A stretch of 55,701 bases of DNA from Thermomicrobiales bacterium (GTDB lineage: Bacteria; Chloroflexota; Chloroflexia; Thermomicrobiales; CADCWN01), in NCBI GenBank assembly GCA_030446685.1, contig JAUJMV010000014.1, positions 19,686-75,386 of the forward strand, written 5' to 3'. How positions within the stretch are numbered: position 1 is the first letter of the stretch; each line of letters begins with the position of its first letter. Below, one piece after another: positions 25,834 through 33,261 of this stretch. Position numbers and translations under genes: made by a program. Under the pieces are notes generated by a model. The model searched no databases. It saw nothing but the letters and a program-made list of their open reading frames with translations, and was not told the DNA's origin.

Positions 25834-26961
25834 ATGACGCACGACGCCCTGCACGATGTCCGGCGCATCGCGATCTTCCGGGCGCTCTTCCTGGGCGATC
25901 TGCTCTGCACGACCCCGGCGTTCCGCGCGCTCAAGCGCCGTTTCCCAGGGGCGGAGATCACGCTGATCGGGCTGCCGTGGGCGCGCGCGATGGTTGAGCG
26001 GCTGCCCGATCTCGACCGGTTCGAGCCGTTCCCCGGCTACGACGGGATCATGGAGACACCCTACGATCCCGCGCGAACTGCCGCCTTCTTCGCGGCGGCG
26101 CGGGCCAGGGGCTACGACCTCGCGCTGCAGATGCACGGCGCCGGCGAGGTGAGCAACGGCTTCGTCGCCGGCCTGGGCGCGCGGGTGACGGCCGGCTACC
26201 GGCGCGGGGGCGACGACCGGCTGACGCTGAGCCTGCCCTACGACTTCGAGGAACACGAAGTCCGCCGCTGGCTGCGGCTCGGCGCCCTCGTCGGCGCCCC
26301 CACCGACGACACGCGCCTCGACTTCCCGATCGCCCCCGCCGAACACGCCCGCGCCGCCGCGCTCCTCGCCGCCACGCCAGGCACCACCGGTTCCGCTGAA
26401 TCCGCAATCCGCAATCCGCAATCCGCAATCCGCATTGGGTTGCATCCGGGCGCGAAAGATCCGGCGCGGCGCTGGCCGGTCGCGTGTTTCGCGGCGCTCG
26501 GCGACGCGCTGGCGGGGCGCCACGGCGCGCGGATCGTGCTGACCGGCGGCGCCGGCGAGCGGGCGATCACCGCGGCGGTGCGCCGGGCGATGCGCGCCCC
26601 CGCCCTCGACCTCGCGGGGGCGACCGACCTGGGATCGTTCGCGGCGGTCCTGGCCCGGCTCGATCTCCTGGTGACGAACGACACCGGCGCCTCGCACCTC
26701 GCCGCGGCGACCGGCACGCCGAGCGTCGTCCTCTTCGGCCCGAGTCGCCCGGCGGAGTGGGCGCCGCTCGACCGGGGGCGCCACCGGACGGTCGATGCCC
26801 TCGCGCTGGCCGGGCCGGGGGGCGACCCCGCGACGGTGCTGCGCGACCTCCCAGTCGAGCCGGTCCTCGCCGCCTGCGCCGCCGCGCTCGACGCGCGCCC
26901 CGCGACGTGTGGCCCGCGCCCCTCGACCTGCGACCCGCGCCCCGTCCACGCGGAGGACTGA
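25834..26961 (+). CDS. GT9-family glycosyltransferase 4 (intact)
   Basis: 375-residue GT-B heptosyltransferase-like enzyme. The N-terminal domain (1-185) starts RRIAIFRALFLGDLLCTTPA with the G-D motif; the C-terminal domain (210-350) has IGLHPGAKDPARRWP and NDTGASHLAAATGTPSVVLFGPS. Between them lies a linker of about 13 residues (SAIRNPQSAIRN) encoded by the GCAATCC array at 26399-26436, kept in frame. The C-terminus (RPATCGPRPSTCDPRP) is also repeat-like. ATG 25834 has GGGGGAGGGG upstream. The TGA shares its A with the next ATG (26961), giving coupled translation. Expected to add heptose or a similar sugar to a cell-surface glycan at the inner membrane face. Confidence 0.85.
   Translation: MTHDALHDVRRIAIFRALFLGDLLCTTPAFRALKRRFPGAEITLIGLPWARAMVERLPDLDRFEPFPGYDGIMETPYDPARTAAFFAAARARGYDLALQMHGAGEVSNGFVAGLGARVTAGYRRGGDDRLTLSLPYDFEEHEVRRWLRLGALVGAPTDDTRLDFPIAPAEHARAAALLAATPGTTGSAESAIRNPQSAIRIGLHPGAKDPARRWPVACFAALGDALAGRHGARIVLTGGAGERAITAAVRRAMRAPALDLAGATDLGSFAAVLARLDLLVTNDTGASHLAAATGTPSVVLFGPSRPAEWAPLDRGRHRTVDALALAGPGGDPATVLRDLPVEPVLAACAAALDARPATCGPRPSTCDPRPVHAED
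26399..26436. repeat. GCAATCC tandem array encoding a GT9 linker
   Basis: Five perfect AATCCGC units in frame with the intact GT9 gene, translated as repeats of S-A-I-R-N-P-Q. It occupies the interdomain linker. Confidence 0.85.
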
Positions 26962-27914
26962 TGCGACGCTTGAAGATCCTGACCTGGCACATCCACGGCG
27001 GCTACCTCAACGCCCTGGCGCAGGTCGAGCACGACTGGTACCTGCCGGTGCGAGCGGACACGGCCGGGGGGTACGGCGGGCGAGGTGGCCCCGACTCGAC
27101 GCTGCCCCCTCATGTGCGCGAGGTGCCGGCGGAGCGGGTGCGCGACCTCGACCTCGACCTAATCGTCTACCAGACGCCGCAGGACTATCGCGCGGTCGCG
27201 GCGGAGGTCCTCAGCCCCGCGCAGCGCCGGCTGCCGGCGATCTACCTGGAGCACAACACGCCGCGGCCCCACCCGACCGACTCGCGCCACCAGATGGACG
27301 ACCCGGACGGGCTGATCGTCCACGTCACCCACTACAACCGGCTGATGTGGGACAACGGGCGCACGCCGACGACGGTGATCGAGCACAGCGTGGCGATCGA
27401 TCCGACGGTGCGGTACCGGGGCGGGCTGGCGCGGGGGATCACGGTCGTCAACGGGATGCCCCGGCGCCCGCGGATCGCCGGCTACGACCTCTTCCTCCAG
27501 GCGCGGGAGCGGGTGCCGCTCGACGCCGCCGGGATGCAGACCGAGGAGTTCGGCGGTCTGGGCGACATCCCCTACCGCCACCTGCACCGCCGGGTCGCGG
27601 AGTACCGCTTCCTCTTCTCGCCGATGCGCTACACCAGCCTGCCGCTGGCGGTGATCGAGGCGCTGACGATCGGGATGCCGGTCGTCGCGCTGGCGACGAC
27701 CGAGGTGCCGACCGTCATCGAGAACGGCGTCACCGGCTACGTCTCCTGCGACCTCGACGAGCTGATCGACCGCATGCGCGCCCTGCTCGCCGACCCGGCG
27801 GAGGCCCGGCGGCTCGGCGACAACGCGCGCGCCCTCGCCCAGGCGCGCTTCGGCCTCGACCGCTTCCGCCGTGACTGGGACGCGGCGTTGAAGCGAGTTA
27901 TGAGTAGAGAGTAG
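26961..27914 (+). CDS. GT4-like glycosyltransferase
   Basis: 317-residue protein starting at ATG 26961, overlapping the previous stop by one base. It begins MRRLKILTWHIHGGYLNALA, has VTHYNRLMWDNG in the middle, and ends with the GT4-type donor site FLFSPMRYTSLPLAVIEALTIGMPVVALATTEVP and ENGVTGY. It is shorter than usual GT4 enzymes (350-400), with a compact N-domain. The last codons and TAG stop fall in the repeat array at 27903-27995, so the C-terminus may have been altered by it. Part of the surface-glycan operon; sugar specificity unknown. Confidence 0.82.
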   Translation: MRRLKILTWHIHGGYLNALAQVEHDWYLPVRADTAGGYGGRGGPDSTLPPHVREVPAERVRDLDLDLIVYQTPQDYRAVAAEVLSPAQRRLPAIYLEHNTPRPHPTDSRHQMDDPDGLIVHVTHYNRLMWDNGRTPTTVIEHSVAIDPTVRYRGGLARGITVVNGMPRRPRIAGYDLFLQARERVPLDAAGMQTEEFGGLGDIPYRHLHRRVAEYRFLFSPMRYTSLPLAVIEALTIGMPVVALATTEVPTVIENGVTGYVSCDLDELIDRMRALLADPAEARRLGDNARALAQARFGLDRFRRDWDAALKRVMSRE

Positions 27915-27995
27915 AGAGTCGGGAGTCGGGAGTAGAGAGTAGAAAGTGGGCTTCGTGGTAGCGGACGCCTCTACTCCCGACTCCCGACTCCCGAC
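27903..27995. repeat. GAGTCGG/GAGTAGA arrays forming a hairpin
   Basis: A left array of GAGTCGG and GAGTAGA units is mirrored on the right by CTACTCC and CGACTCC units. Bases 27916-27936 pair perfectly with 27970-27990 (21 bp) around a 33-base loop. It sits between two glycosyltransferase genes and provides the stop codon of the upstream one. Confidence 0.8.
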
Positions 27996-28014
27996 TACGC
28001 AAGGACAGGCACCG

Positions 28015-29337
28015 ATGGAACGGCCGCGACGCATCGCCTTCCTCAGCGAGCACGCCAGCCCCCTCGCCCTGCTGGGGGGCGCGGACGCCGGCGGGCAGAA
28101 CGTCTACGTCGACGAGGTCAGCCGCAACCTCGGGCGGCTCGGCTACGCCGTGGATGTCTTCACCCGCCGCGACGCCGCGGACGCGCCGGAGAGCGTCGCC
28201 TGGGCGCCGGGGGTGCGCGTCGTGAACCTGCCGGCCGGGCCGCCGCGACCGCTGCCGAAGGACGACCTCTGGCCGCTGATGCCGGCGTTCCGCGACGCCC
28301 TGCTCCGATTCATCGCGCGCGAGGGGGCGCGTTACGACCTCGTCCACGGCAACTTCTGGATGTCCGGCTGGGTCGCGACCGAGTTGCGGGGGCGGCTGGG
28401 TCTCCCGTTCGTGCAGATCTTCCACGCGATGGGCAAGACCAAGCAGCGGCACCAGGGCGCCGCCGACACCAGCCCGGCGGGGCGGATCGCGGTGGAGGGG
28501 GCGATCGTCCGGGGCGTGGACCGGCTGATCGCGCAGTGCCCGAGCGAGCGGGACGAGATGGTCGACGACTACGGCGCCCCGCCGGAGCGGGTCGCGATCA
28601 TCCCCTCGGCGGTCAACACCGAGCAGTTCCGCCCAATGGCCCGCGAGGAGGCGCGGCGGCGGATCGGGCTGCCGGCGGATGGGGACGAGCTGGTCGTCGC
28701 CTACGTCGGGCGGATGCTGCCGCGGAAGGACGTGCGGAACGTCGTCCGCGCGGTGGCCCTGCTGCGCCGGCGGAGCGATCTGCCGGTCACGCTCCTGCTG
28801 GTCGGCGGGGAGACGGTCGAGCCGGACCCGATCCGCACGCCGGAGATCGGGGCGCTGCAACGGCTGGCGGCGGAGCTGGGCATCGCCGACCGGGTGCGCT
28901 TCACCGGCAAGCGGCAGCCGGACGTGCTGCGCGACTACTACAGCGCCGGCGATGTCGTGGTGACGACGCCCTGGTACGAGCCGTTCGGCCTGACGCCGCT
29001 GGAGGGGATGGCCTGCGGGCGGCCGGTCGTCGGCTCGGCGGTCGGCGGCATCACCTTCACGATCGCGGACGGCGTGACCGGCTGCCTCGTCCCGCCGCGC
29101 GACCCGGAGGCGCTGGCGGATCGCCTGCACCACCTCCTGACCGCGCCGGAGCTGCGGGCGCGGATGGGCCGCGCCGCCCGGCTGCGGGTCGAGCGCGAGT
29201 TCACCTGGCCGACCGTCGCGCGGCGGACGGCGGCGCTCTACGAGGACCTGATCGCGGGGCGCGGGCCGCACCCGGCGGACGGCGCTGCGGTTCACGACAG
29301 CGGGGACCTGGTAGCCGAGCCCCCCACCGCCCCCTGA
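28015..29337 (+). CDS. GT4 glycosyltransferase (sucrose-synthase-like N-terminus)
   Basis: 440-residue GT-B retaining glycosyltransferase. The N-terminus IAFLSEHASPLALLGGADAGGQNVYV is the nucleotide-sugar-binding signature of the sucrose-phosphate synthase / MshA-like branch. The C-domain has VAYVGRMLPRKDVRNVVRA and the catalytic E-x7-E of EPFGLTPLEGMACG. ATG 28015 follows AAGGACAGG, just after the hairpin repeat. It is unbroken, unlike the upstream genes. It probably transfers a hexose from UDP- or GDP-sugar during surface-glycan assembly. Confidence 0.9.
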   Translation: MERPRRIAFLSEHASPLALLGGADAGGQNVYVDEVSRNLGRLGYAVDVFTRRDAADAPESVAWAPGVRVVNLPAGPPRPLPKDDLWPLMPAFRDALLRFIAREGARYDLVHGNFWMSGWVATELRGRLGLPFVQIFHAMGKTKQRHQGAADTSPAGRIAVEGAIVRGVDRLIAQCPSERDEMVDDYGAPPERVAIIPSAVNTEQFRPMAREEARRRIGLPADGDELVVAYVGRMLPRKDVRNVVRAVALLRRRSDLPVTLLLVGGETVEPDPIRTPEIGALQRLAAELGIADRVRFTGKRQPDVLRDYYSAGDVVVTTPWYEPFGLTPLEGMACGRPVVGSAVGGITFTIADGVTGCLVPPRDPEALADRLHHLLTAPELRARMGRAARLRVEREFTWPTVARRTAALYEDLIAGRGPHPADGAAVHDSGDLVAEPPTAP

Positions 29338-29429
29338 TCGGTCGGGGCCAGGTTGGCGGCAGGGGGATGCGTCCCGATCGGGCGCGAGTCGGGCGCGGAA
29401 CACCGATACCTGGAGGCAGGAGCGAGACC

Positions 29430-30305
29430 ATGGCGACGATCGACGTGCTGATCCCGACTTGCGGGCGCAAGACCGGCCTGGCGGTCGTGCTGACCGGCCT
29501 GCTCGGGCAGACCTTCACCGACTTCGACGTGACTATCTCGGACCAGACCGAGGACGACGCCACCTACCTGGAGAGCATCGAGATTCAGACGCTGATTCGG
29601 GCGCTGCGCTGGCAGGGCCACCGGGTCGCGATCCACCGGCACCTGCCGCGGCGCGGCCTGGCCGAGCAGCGGCAGTTCCTCCTCGAGCAGAGCCGCGCGC
29701 CCTACGTCCAGTACCTCGACGACGACGTCCTCCTCGACCCGCCGGTGCTGGCGCGGATGCTCGGTGTGCTGCGGGCGGAGGGCTGCGGCTTCGTCGGCTG
29801 CCCGGCCACCGGGCTCGAATATCTCGACGACGTGCGCCCGCACCAGCAGGGGATCGAGCTGTGGGAGGGGCCGGTGCGCCCGGAGCCGTTCACGCCGGAG
29901 ACGATCCCCTGGGAGCGGCACCTGGTCAACAATGCCGCGAACGCGCTCCACCTGGGGCAACGCCTCGCGCCCGACGGCGGGCCGGTGCGCTACAAGGTCG
30001 CCTGGATCGGCGGCGCCAACGTCCTCTACGACCGCGCCAAGCTGCTCGATGTCGGCGGCTTCTCCTGGTGGCGGCGGCTGCCGCCGGAGCACGCCGGGGA
30101 GGAGGTGGTCGTCCAGTTCCTCCTCATTCGCAAGTACGGCGGCTGCGGCATTCTCCCGAGCGGCACCTACCACCTGGGCCTGCCGACGGCCGTCGCCGAC
30201 CGGACGCGCAACGCGACCGAGCTGTTCGGCGAGCTGATCCGCGAGTACGCCGTCGCCGGCCCGGCGCCGGAGCCGGCCGGCCGGGGCGCGGCGGCCAGGG
30301 ACTGA
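29430..30305 (+). CDS. GT2-family glycosyltransferase
   Basis: 291-residue GT-A enzyme. MATIDVLIPTCGRKTGLAVV is the usual opening strand. QYLDDDVLLDPPVL holds the D-x-D-like metal site at about residues 95-110. VAWIGGANVLYDRAKLLDVGGF and HAGEEVVVQFLLIRKYGG are the acceptor-side motifs. ATG 29430 has GGAGGCAGGAG upstream. It lies 92 bases after the GT4 gene and 47 before the SDR gene, on the same strand, so it belongs to the operon. Confidence 0.88.
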   Translation: MATIDVLIPTCGRKTGLAVVLTGLLGQTFTDFDVTISDQTEDDATYLESIEIQTLIRALRWQGHRVAIHRHLPRRGLAEQRQFLLEQSRAPYVQYLDDDVLLDPPVLARMLGVLRAEGCGFVGCPATGLEYLDDVRPHQQGIELWEGPVRPEPFTPETIPWERHLVNNAANALHLGQRLAPDGGPVRYKVAWIGGANVLYDRAKLLDVGGFSWWRRLPPEHAGEEVVVQFLLIRKYGGCGILPSGTYHLGLPTAVADRTRNATELFGELIREYAVAGPAPEPAGRGAAARD

Positions 30306-30352
30306 CGCCGATCCCGACGACGACCCTGACGACGATAGGGAAGGAGCGCGGC

Positions 30353-31093
30353 ATGAGCGACGACGCCCTGCGGGGCAAGGTGGCCCTGATCACCGGGGCG
30401 GGGAGCGGCCTCGGCGAGGCGACCGCCCGCGCCTTCGCCCGCGCCGGCTGCGCGGTCGCCTGCCTCGACCTCAACCAGGAGGCAGCCGGGCGCGTCGCCG
30501 GCGAGCTGGCGGGCGACGGCGAGGGCCTGGCGCTCGGCTGCGACGTGAGCGACGCCGACGCCGTCTTCGCGGCGGTCGAGGCGGTGACGGGCCGCTTCGG
30601 GCGGCTGGACATCGCGGTCAACTGCGCGGCGACCGACTACGTCCTCCCGGTGGACGAGCTGACGGTCGCGCAATGGGACCGGATCATCGGCGTCAACCTG
30701 CGCGGGCCGTTTCTGGTGGCGAAGGCCGCGCTGCCGGCGATGCGGCGCCAGGGGTCGGGCCACATCGTCAACATCGCTTCGACCGCCGCGACCCGCGCCT
30801 GGGGGAACGCCTCGGCCTACCACGCCTCGAAGTGGGGGCTGGTCGGGTTCAGCCGCGGCCTGGGGGTGGAGGGCCGCGTCGACGGCATCCGGGTCACGAC
30901 GGTCATCCCCGGCGGGATGCGCACCCACTTCTTCGACCGCTTCCCGGAGCAGGGCATCCCGATGCCGGACGAGCGCCATCTGCAGGACCCGGCCAACGTC
31001 GCCGAGACGATCCTCTTCGCCGTGTGCCTGCCGCCCGAATCGTCGCTGCAAGAGGTGATCGTCACGCCGCTGACCGAGACGAGCTGGCCCTGA
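30353..31093 (+). CDS. Short-chain dehydrogenase/reductase
   Basis: 246-residue classical SDR. The NAD(P)-binding motif TGAGSGLG is near residue 15, D-L at about 40 suggests NAD preference, VNCAA at about 85 replaces NAG, and the catalytic Ser (IASTAAT) and Y-H-A-S-K follow. A typical substrate-loop region (PGGMRTHFFDRF) is present. ATG 30353 has AAGGAG upstream. In this operon it may oxidise, reduce or epimerise a nucleotide sugar, but it is not HldD, which is an extended SDR. The short C-terminus ends just before a repeat array. Confidence 0.9.
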   Translation: MSDDALRGKVALITGAGSGLGEATARAFARAGCAVACLDLNQEAAGRVAGELAGDGEGLALGCDVSDADAVFAAVEAVTGRFGRLDIAVNCAATDYVLPVDELTVAQWDRIIGVNLRGPFLVAKAALPAMRRQGSGHIVNIASTAATRAWGNASAYHASKWGLVGFSRGLGVEGRVDGIRVTTVIPGGMRTHFFDRFPEQGIPMPDERHLQDPANVAETILFAVCLPPESSLQEVIVTPLTETSWP

Positions 31094-31094
31094 C

Positions 31095-31290
31095 GAGTGC
31101 GGAGTGCGGGGTGCGGAATGCGGAGTGACGGCGGGTAGGCGGGTAGCGGACTGAGCTGGAAAGTCGGGCGATGAGCGGGAGCGTGATGCGGATGATGGGC
31201 GACAGAGACGTGCGAGGGGTGCAAAGCTCCGTGACTACCCAGCTACCCAACTCCGTCCGCTACCCGCCCGCCCGCCTGCCCGCCTGCCCG
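31095..31290. repeat. GAGTGCGG and GCGGGTAG arrays with mirrored right arm
   Basis: GAGTGCGG-type units at 31095-31129 and GCGGGTAGGCGGGTAGCGGA just after are mirrored at about 31247-31290 by TCCGCTACCCGCCCGCC units. The right arm is read as the N-terminus of the GHMP kinase. Confidence 0.7.
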
Positions 31291-32337
31291 ACCTACGCCC
31301 GCGCGCCGGTGCGGATCAGCTTCGGGGGCGGCGGGACCGATCTCGCGGCGTACTACGCCCGGTTCGGCGGGTTCGTGGTGAGCGCGGCGATCGCGCGGTA
31401 CTGCTCGGTCGGCATCCGCGCCTCGCGCGACGGGGGGATCGGCATCGAGTCGGCCGACTACGGGGTGCGGGAGGGATTCGCGGCGGGGGAGGCGCTGCCG
31501 GTGGCGGGGCCGCTGGCCCTGCCGCAGGCGGCGGTCGAGTGGTTCCTCGAGCGCGAGCCGGGGCTGCGCGAGCGCGGGGCCGAACTCGCCCTGGCGTCGG
31601 AAGTCCCGCCGGGGACCGGCCTCGGCTCGTCGAGCGCGATGGCGGTGGCGCTGGTCCGGGCGCTGGCGGCCCACACCGGGCGGGCGCTCGACGCGGCGGG
31701 CGCGGCCGACCTCGCCTGCCGGCTGGAGATCGGGCGGCTGGGGATGCCAATCGGCAAGCAGGACCAGTACGCCAGCGCCTTCGGCGGGATCAACGCGATC
31801 GCGTTCAGCCCGGACGGGGTGCGGGTCACGCCGCTGGGGCTGCCGGCGGGGGTCGTCGCCGCGCTCGACGAGCGGCTGCTGCTCTTCTCGACCGGCCGCA
31901 GCCGCGCCGCCGCCACGATCCTCCGCCAGCAGCAGGCCGACACGGTCGCCAGCCCGGCCGTCGCGGAGTCGCTGCACCGGATCAAGGCGCTGGCGCACGA
32001 GATGGTCGCGGCGCTGGTGGACGCGGACCTCGACCGCTTCGGGCGGCTCCTCGACCGGGGCTGGCGGGAGAAGAAGGGCCTGTCCGGTAAGATCTCCTCG
32101 GCGGCGATCGACGGCTGGTACGAGGCGGCCCGCGCCGCGGGCGCGCTCGGCGGCAAGATCGCCGGGGCGGGCGGTGGAGGGTTCCTCCTGCTCTATTGCC
32201 CGCCCCAGCGCCGGGAGGCGGTGCGGGCGGCGCTGGCGGGGTGCGGGCTGTCGGAGCTGCCATTCGCGTTCGACCACGCCGGGGCGCGGGTCTTCGACGC
32301 GGGCGAGGCCCGGCCGGCGGCGGCGCCCGGCGACTGA
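31171..32337 (+). CDS. hddA: GHMP kinase, HddA-like heptose 7-phosphate kinase
   Basis: Up to 388 residues. Conserved sequence begins at YARAPVRISFGGGGTDLAAYY (about residue 42) and includes the ATP-binding PPGTGLGSSSAMAVAL and GGKIAGAGGGGFLLLYC. These motifs fit D-glycero-alpha-D-manno-heptose 7-phosphate kinase, which makes the 1,7-bisphosphate for GDP-heptose. No start codon lies between the repeat arm and the conserved domain, so whichever start is used (ATG 31171, ATG 31186 or GTG 31231) the protein begins with repeat-encoded residues such as RYPPARLPACP. The usual family length is about 330-350. GmhA follows 24 bases later. Confidence 0.85.
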   Translation: MSGSVMRMMGDRDVRGVQSSVTTQLPNSVRYPPARLPACPTYARAPVRISFGGGGTDLAAYYARFGGFVVSAAIARYCSVGIRASRDGGIGIESADYGVREGFAAGEALPVAGPLALPQAAVEWFLEREPGLRERGAELALASEVPPGTGLGSSSAMAVALVRALAAHTGRALDAAGAADLACRLEIGRLGMPIGKQDQYASAFGGINAIAFSPDGVRVTPLGLPAGVVAALDERLLLFSTGRSRAAATILRQQQADTVASPAVAESLHRIKALAHEMVAALVDADLDRFGRLLDRGWREKKGLSGKISSAAIDGWYEAARAAGALGGKIAGAGGGGFLLLYCPPQRREAVRAALAGCGLSELPFAFDHAGARVFDAGEARPAAAPGD

Positions 32338-32361
32338 ACAATCGCGGTAAGGATGGGAACG

Positions 32362-33024
32362 ATGACGATCGGGACGCGCGACGACATCGCGCGCTACTAC
32401 GCGGCGATGGCCGGCCTGATGGGGGCGATGCCGGTGGAGGCGATCGCCGGGGCGGCCGAGTTGCTCCTCGACTGCCACCGGCGCGGCGGCACCGTCTTCG
32501 TCCTCGGTAACGGGGGGAGCGCGGCGACCGCGGCGCACTTCGCCTGCGACCTCGCCAAGGGGACGCGCACCCCCGGCGTCCCGCCCTTCCGGGTGGCCGC
32601 GCTGACCGATAACGTGCCGCTGCTGACCGCCTGGGCGAACGACACCAGCTACGACCGCGTGTTCGCGGAGCAGCTCGCGGCGCTGGTCCGGCCCGGCGAC
32701 GGCGTCGTTGCGATCAGCGCGAGCGGCAACTCGCCGAACGTCCTGGCGGCGGCGCGGGTGGCGCGCGAGTCGGCCGCCCGCACGGTCGCGCTGTCGGGGC
32801 GCACCGGCGGCCGCCTCGCCCGGCTGGCCGACCTGACGATCCGCGTGCCGGCCGACCCGATCGAGCAGGTCGAGGACGCACACGTCATCATCGCGCACAG
32901 CCTCTGCGTCGCCCTGCGCGAGCGCCTGCGCGCCCGGGCCGCCTCCATGCGGGGGGCGGGCGCGGCCTTCCCCGACGCCGCGCTCGACGGCGTGGCCGAG
33001 CGGGTAGTGGCCGATGTGGACTGA
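32362..33024 (+). CDS. gmhA: GmhA-like phosphoheptose isomerase (SIS domain)
   Basis: 220-residue SIS-domain protein. The motif VLGNGGSAATAAHFACDLAKG is diagnostic for sedoheptulose 7-phosphate isomerase, which makes D-glycero-D-manno-heptose 7-phosphate, the first step of ADP- and GDP-heptose synthesis. The second substrate loop VAISASGNSPNVLAA and the end IEQVEDAHVIIAHSLC fit too. ATG 32362 is preferred because AAGGATGGG lies upstream; ATG 32353 overlaps it. Placed after HddA, it supplies that kinase's substrate. Residues after about 200 (RGAGAAFPDAAL) are an extra tail. Confidence 0.9.
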   Translation: MTIGTRDDIARYYAAMAGLMGAMPVEAIAGAAELLLDCHRRGGTVFVLGNGGSAATAAHFACDLAKGTRTPGVPPFRVAALTDNVPLLTAWANDTSYDRVFAEQLAALVRPGDGVVAISASGNSPNVLAAARVARESAARTVALSGRTGGRLARLADLTIRVPADPIEQVEDAHVIIAHSLCVALRERLRARAASMRGAGAAFPDAALDGVAERVVADVD

Positions 33025-33076
33025 CTGGCACGCCGCTCCGATATCGTCTCACGCCGCCCGTTCGGCACGGCCGCCC

Positions 33077-33189
33077 GTAGGGGCAGCCCCCCGTGGCTGT
33101 CCGCGGCCCCGCAGGGCCGCCCCACGGCCGTGGCCCGACGAGGACGTCGGTGGGCGGTCAAGCGGGCAGCCACACAGGGCTGCCCCTAC
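33077..33189. repeat. Palindromic repeat of the GTAGGGGCAG family, copy A
   Basis: A 113-bp element with 23-bp ends (GTAGGGGCAGCC... and ...GGCTGCCCCTAC) that pair with two mismatches. The core holds GGCCCCGCAGGGCC and CGAGGACGTCGGTGG. Relatives are at 37674-37809 and 46585-46693. Confidence 0.85.
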
Positions 33190-33261
33190 GGGGCCAACGC
33201 GGGCCGCGAATCCCATAGCGAGCGCGGCGGCGCGGCGGCGCGGCGCGAGGGGGCGGGCGCG

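Larger units (their letters stand above)
24487..27160. repeat. Tandem duplication of about 1.34 kb
   Basis: Bases from about 24487 to 25815 reappear from about 25830 to 27160, as judged by matching blocks 1342-1350 bases apart (the GT9 start at 24525 and 25867; GAGGTGCCGGCGGAGCG at 25770 and 27120). Each unit holds one GT9 gene and the first ~70 codons of a GT4 gene. The copies differ at scattered positions and by indels. Copy 1 carries the frameshifts and copy 2 is intact. Confidence 0.85.

Noticed and set aside
30353-31093. HldD heptose epimerase for the SDR gene
   Set aside because: The protein is a 246-residue classical SDR with TGxxxGxG and YxxxK spacing of that class. HldD is an extended SDR of about 310 residues.
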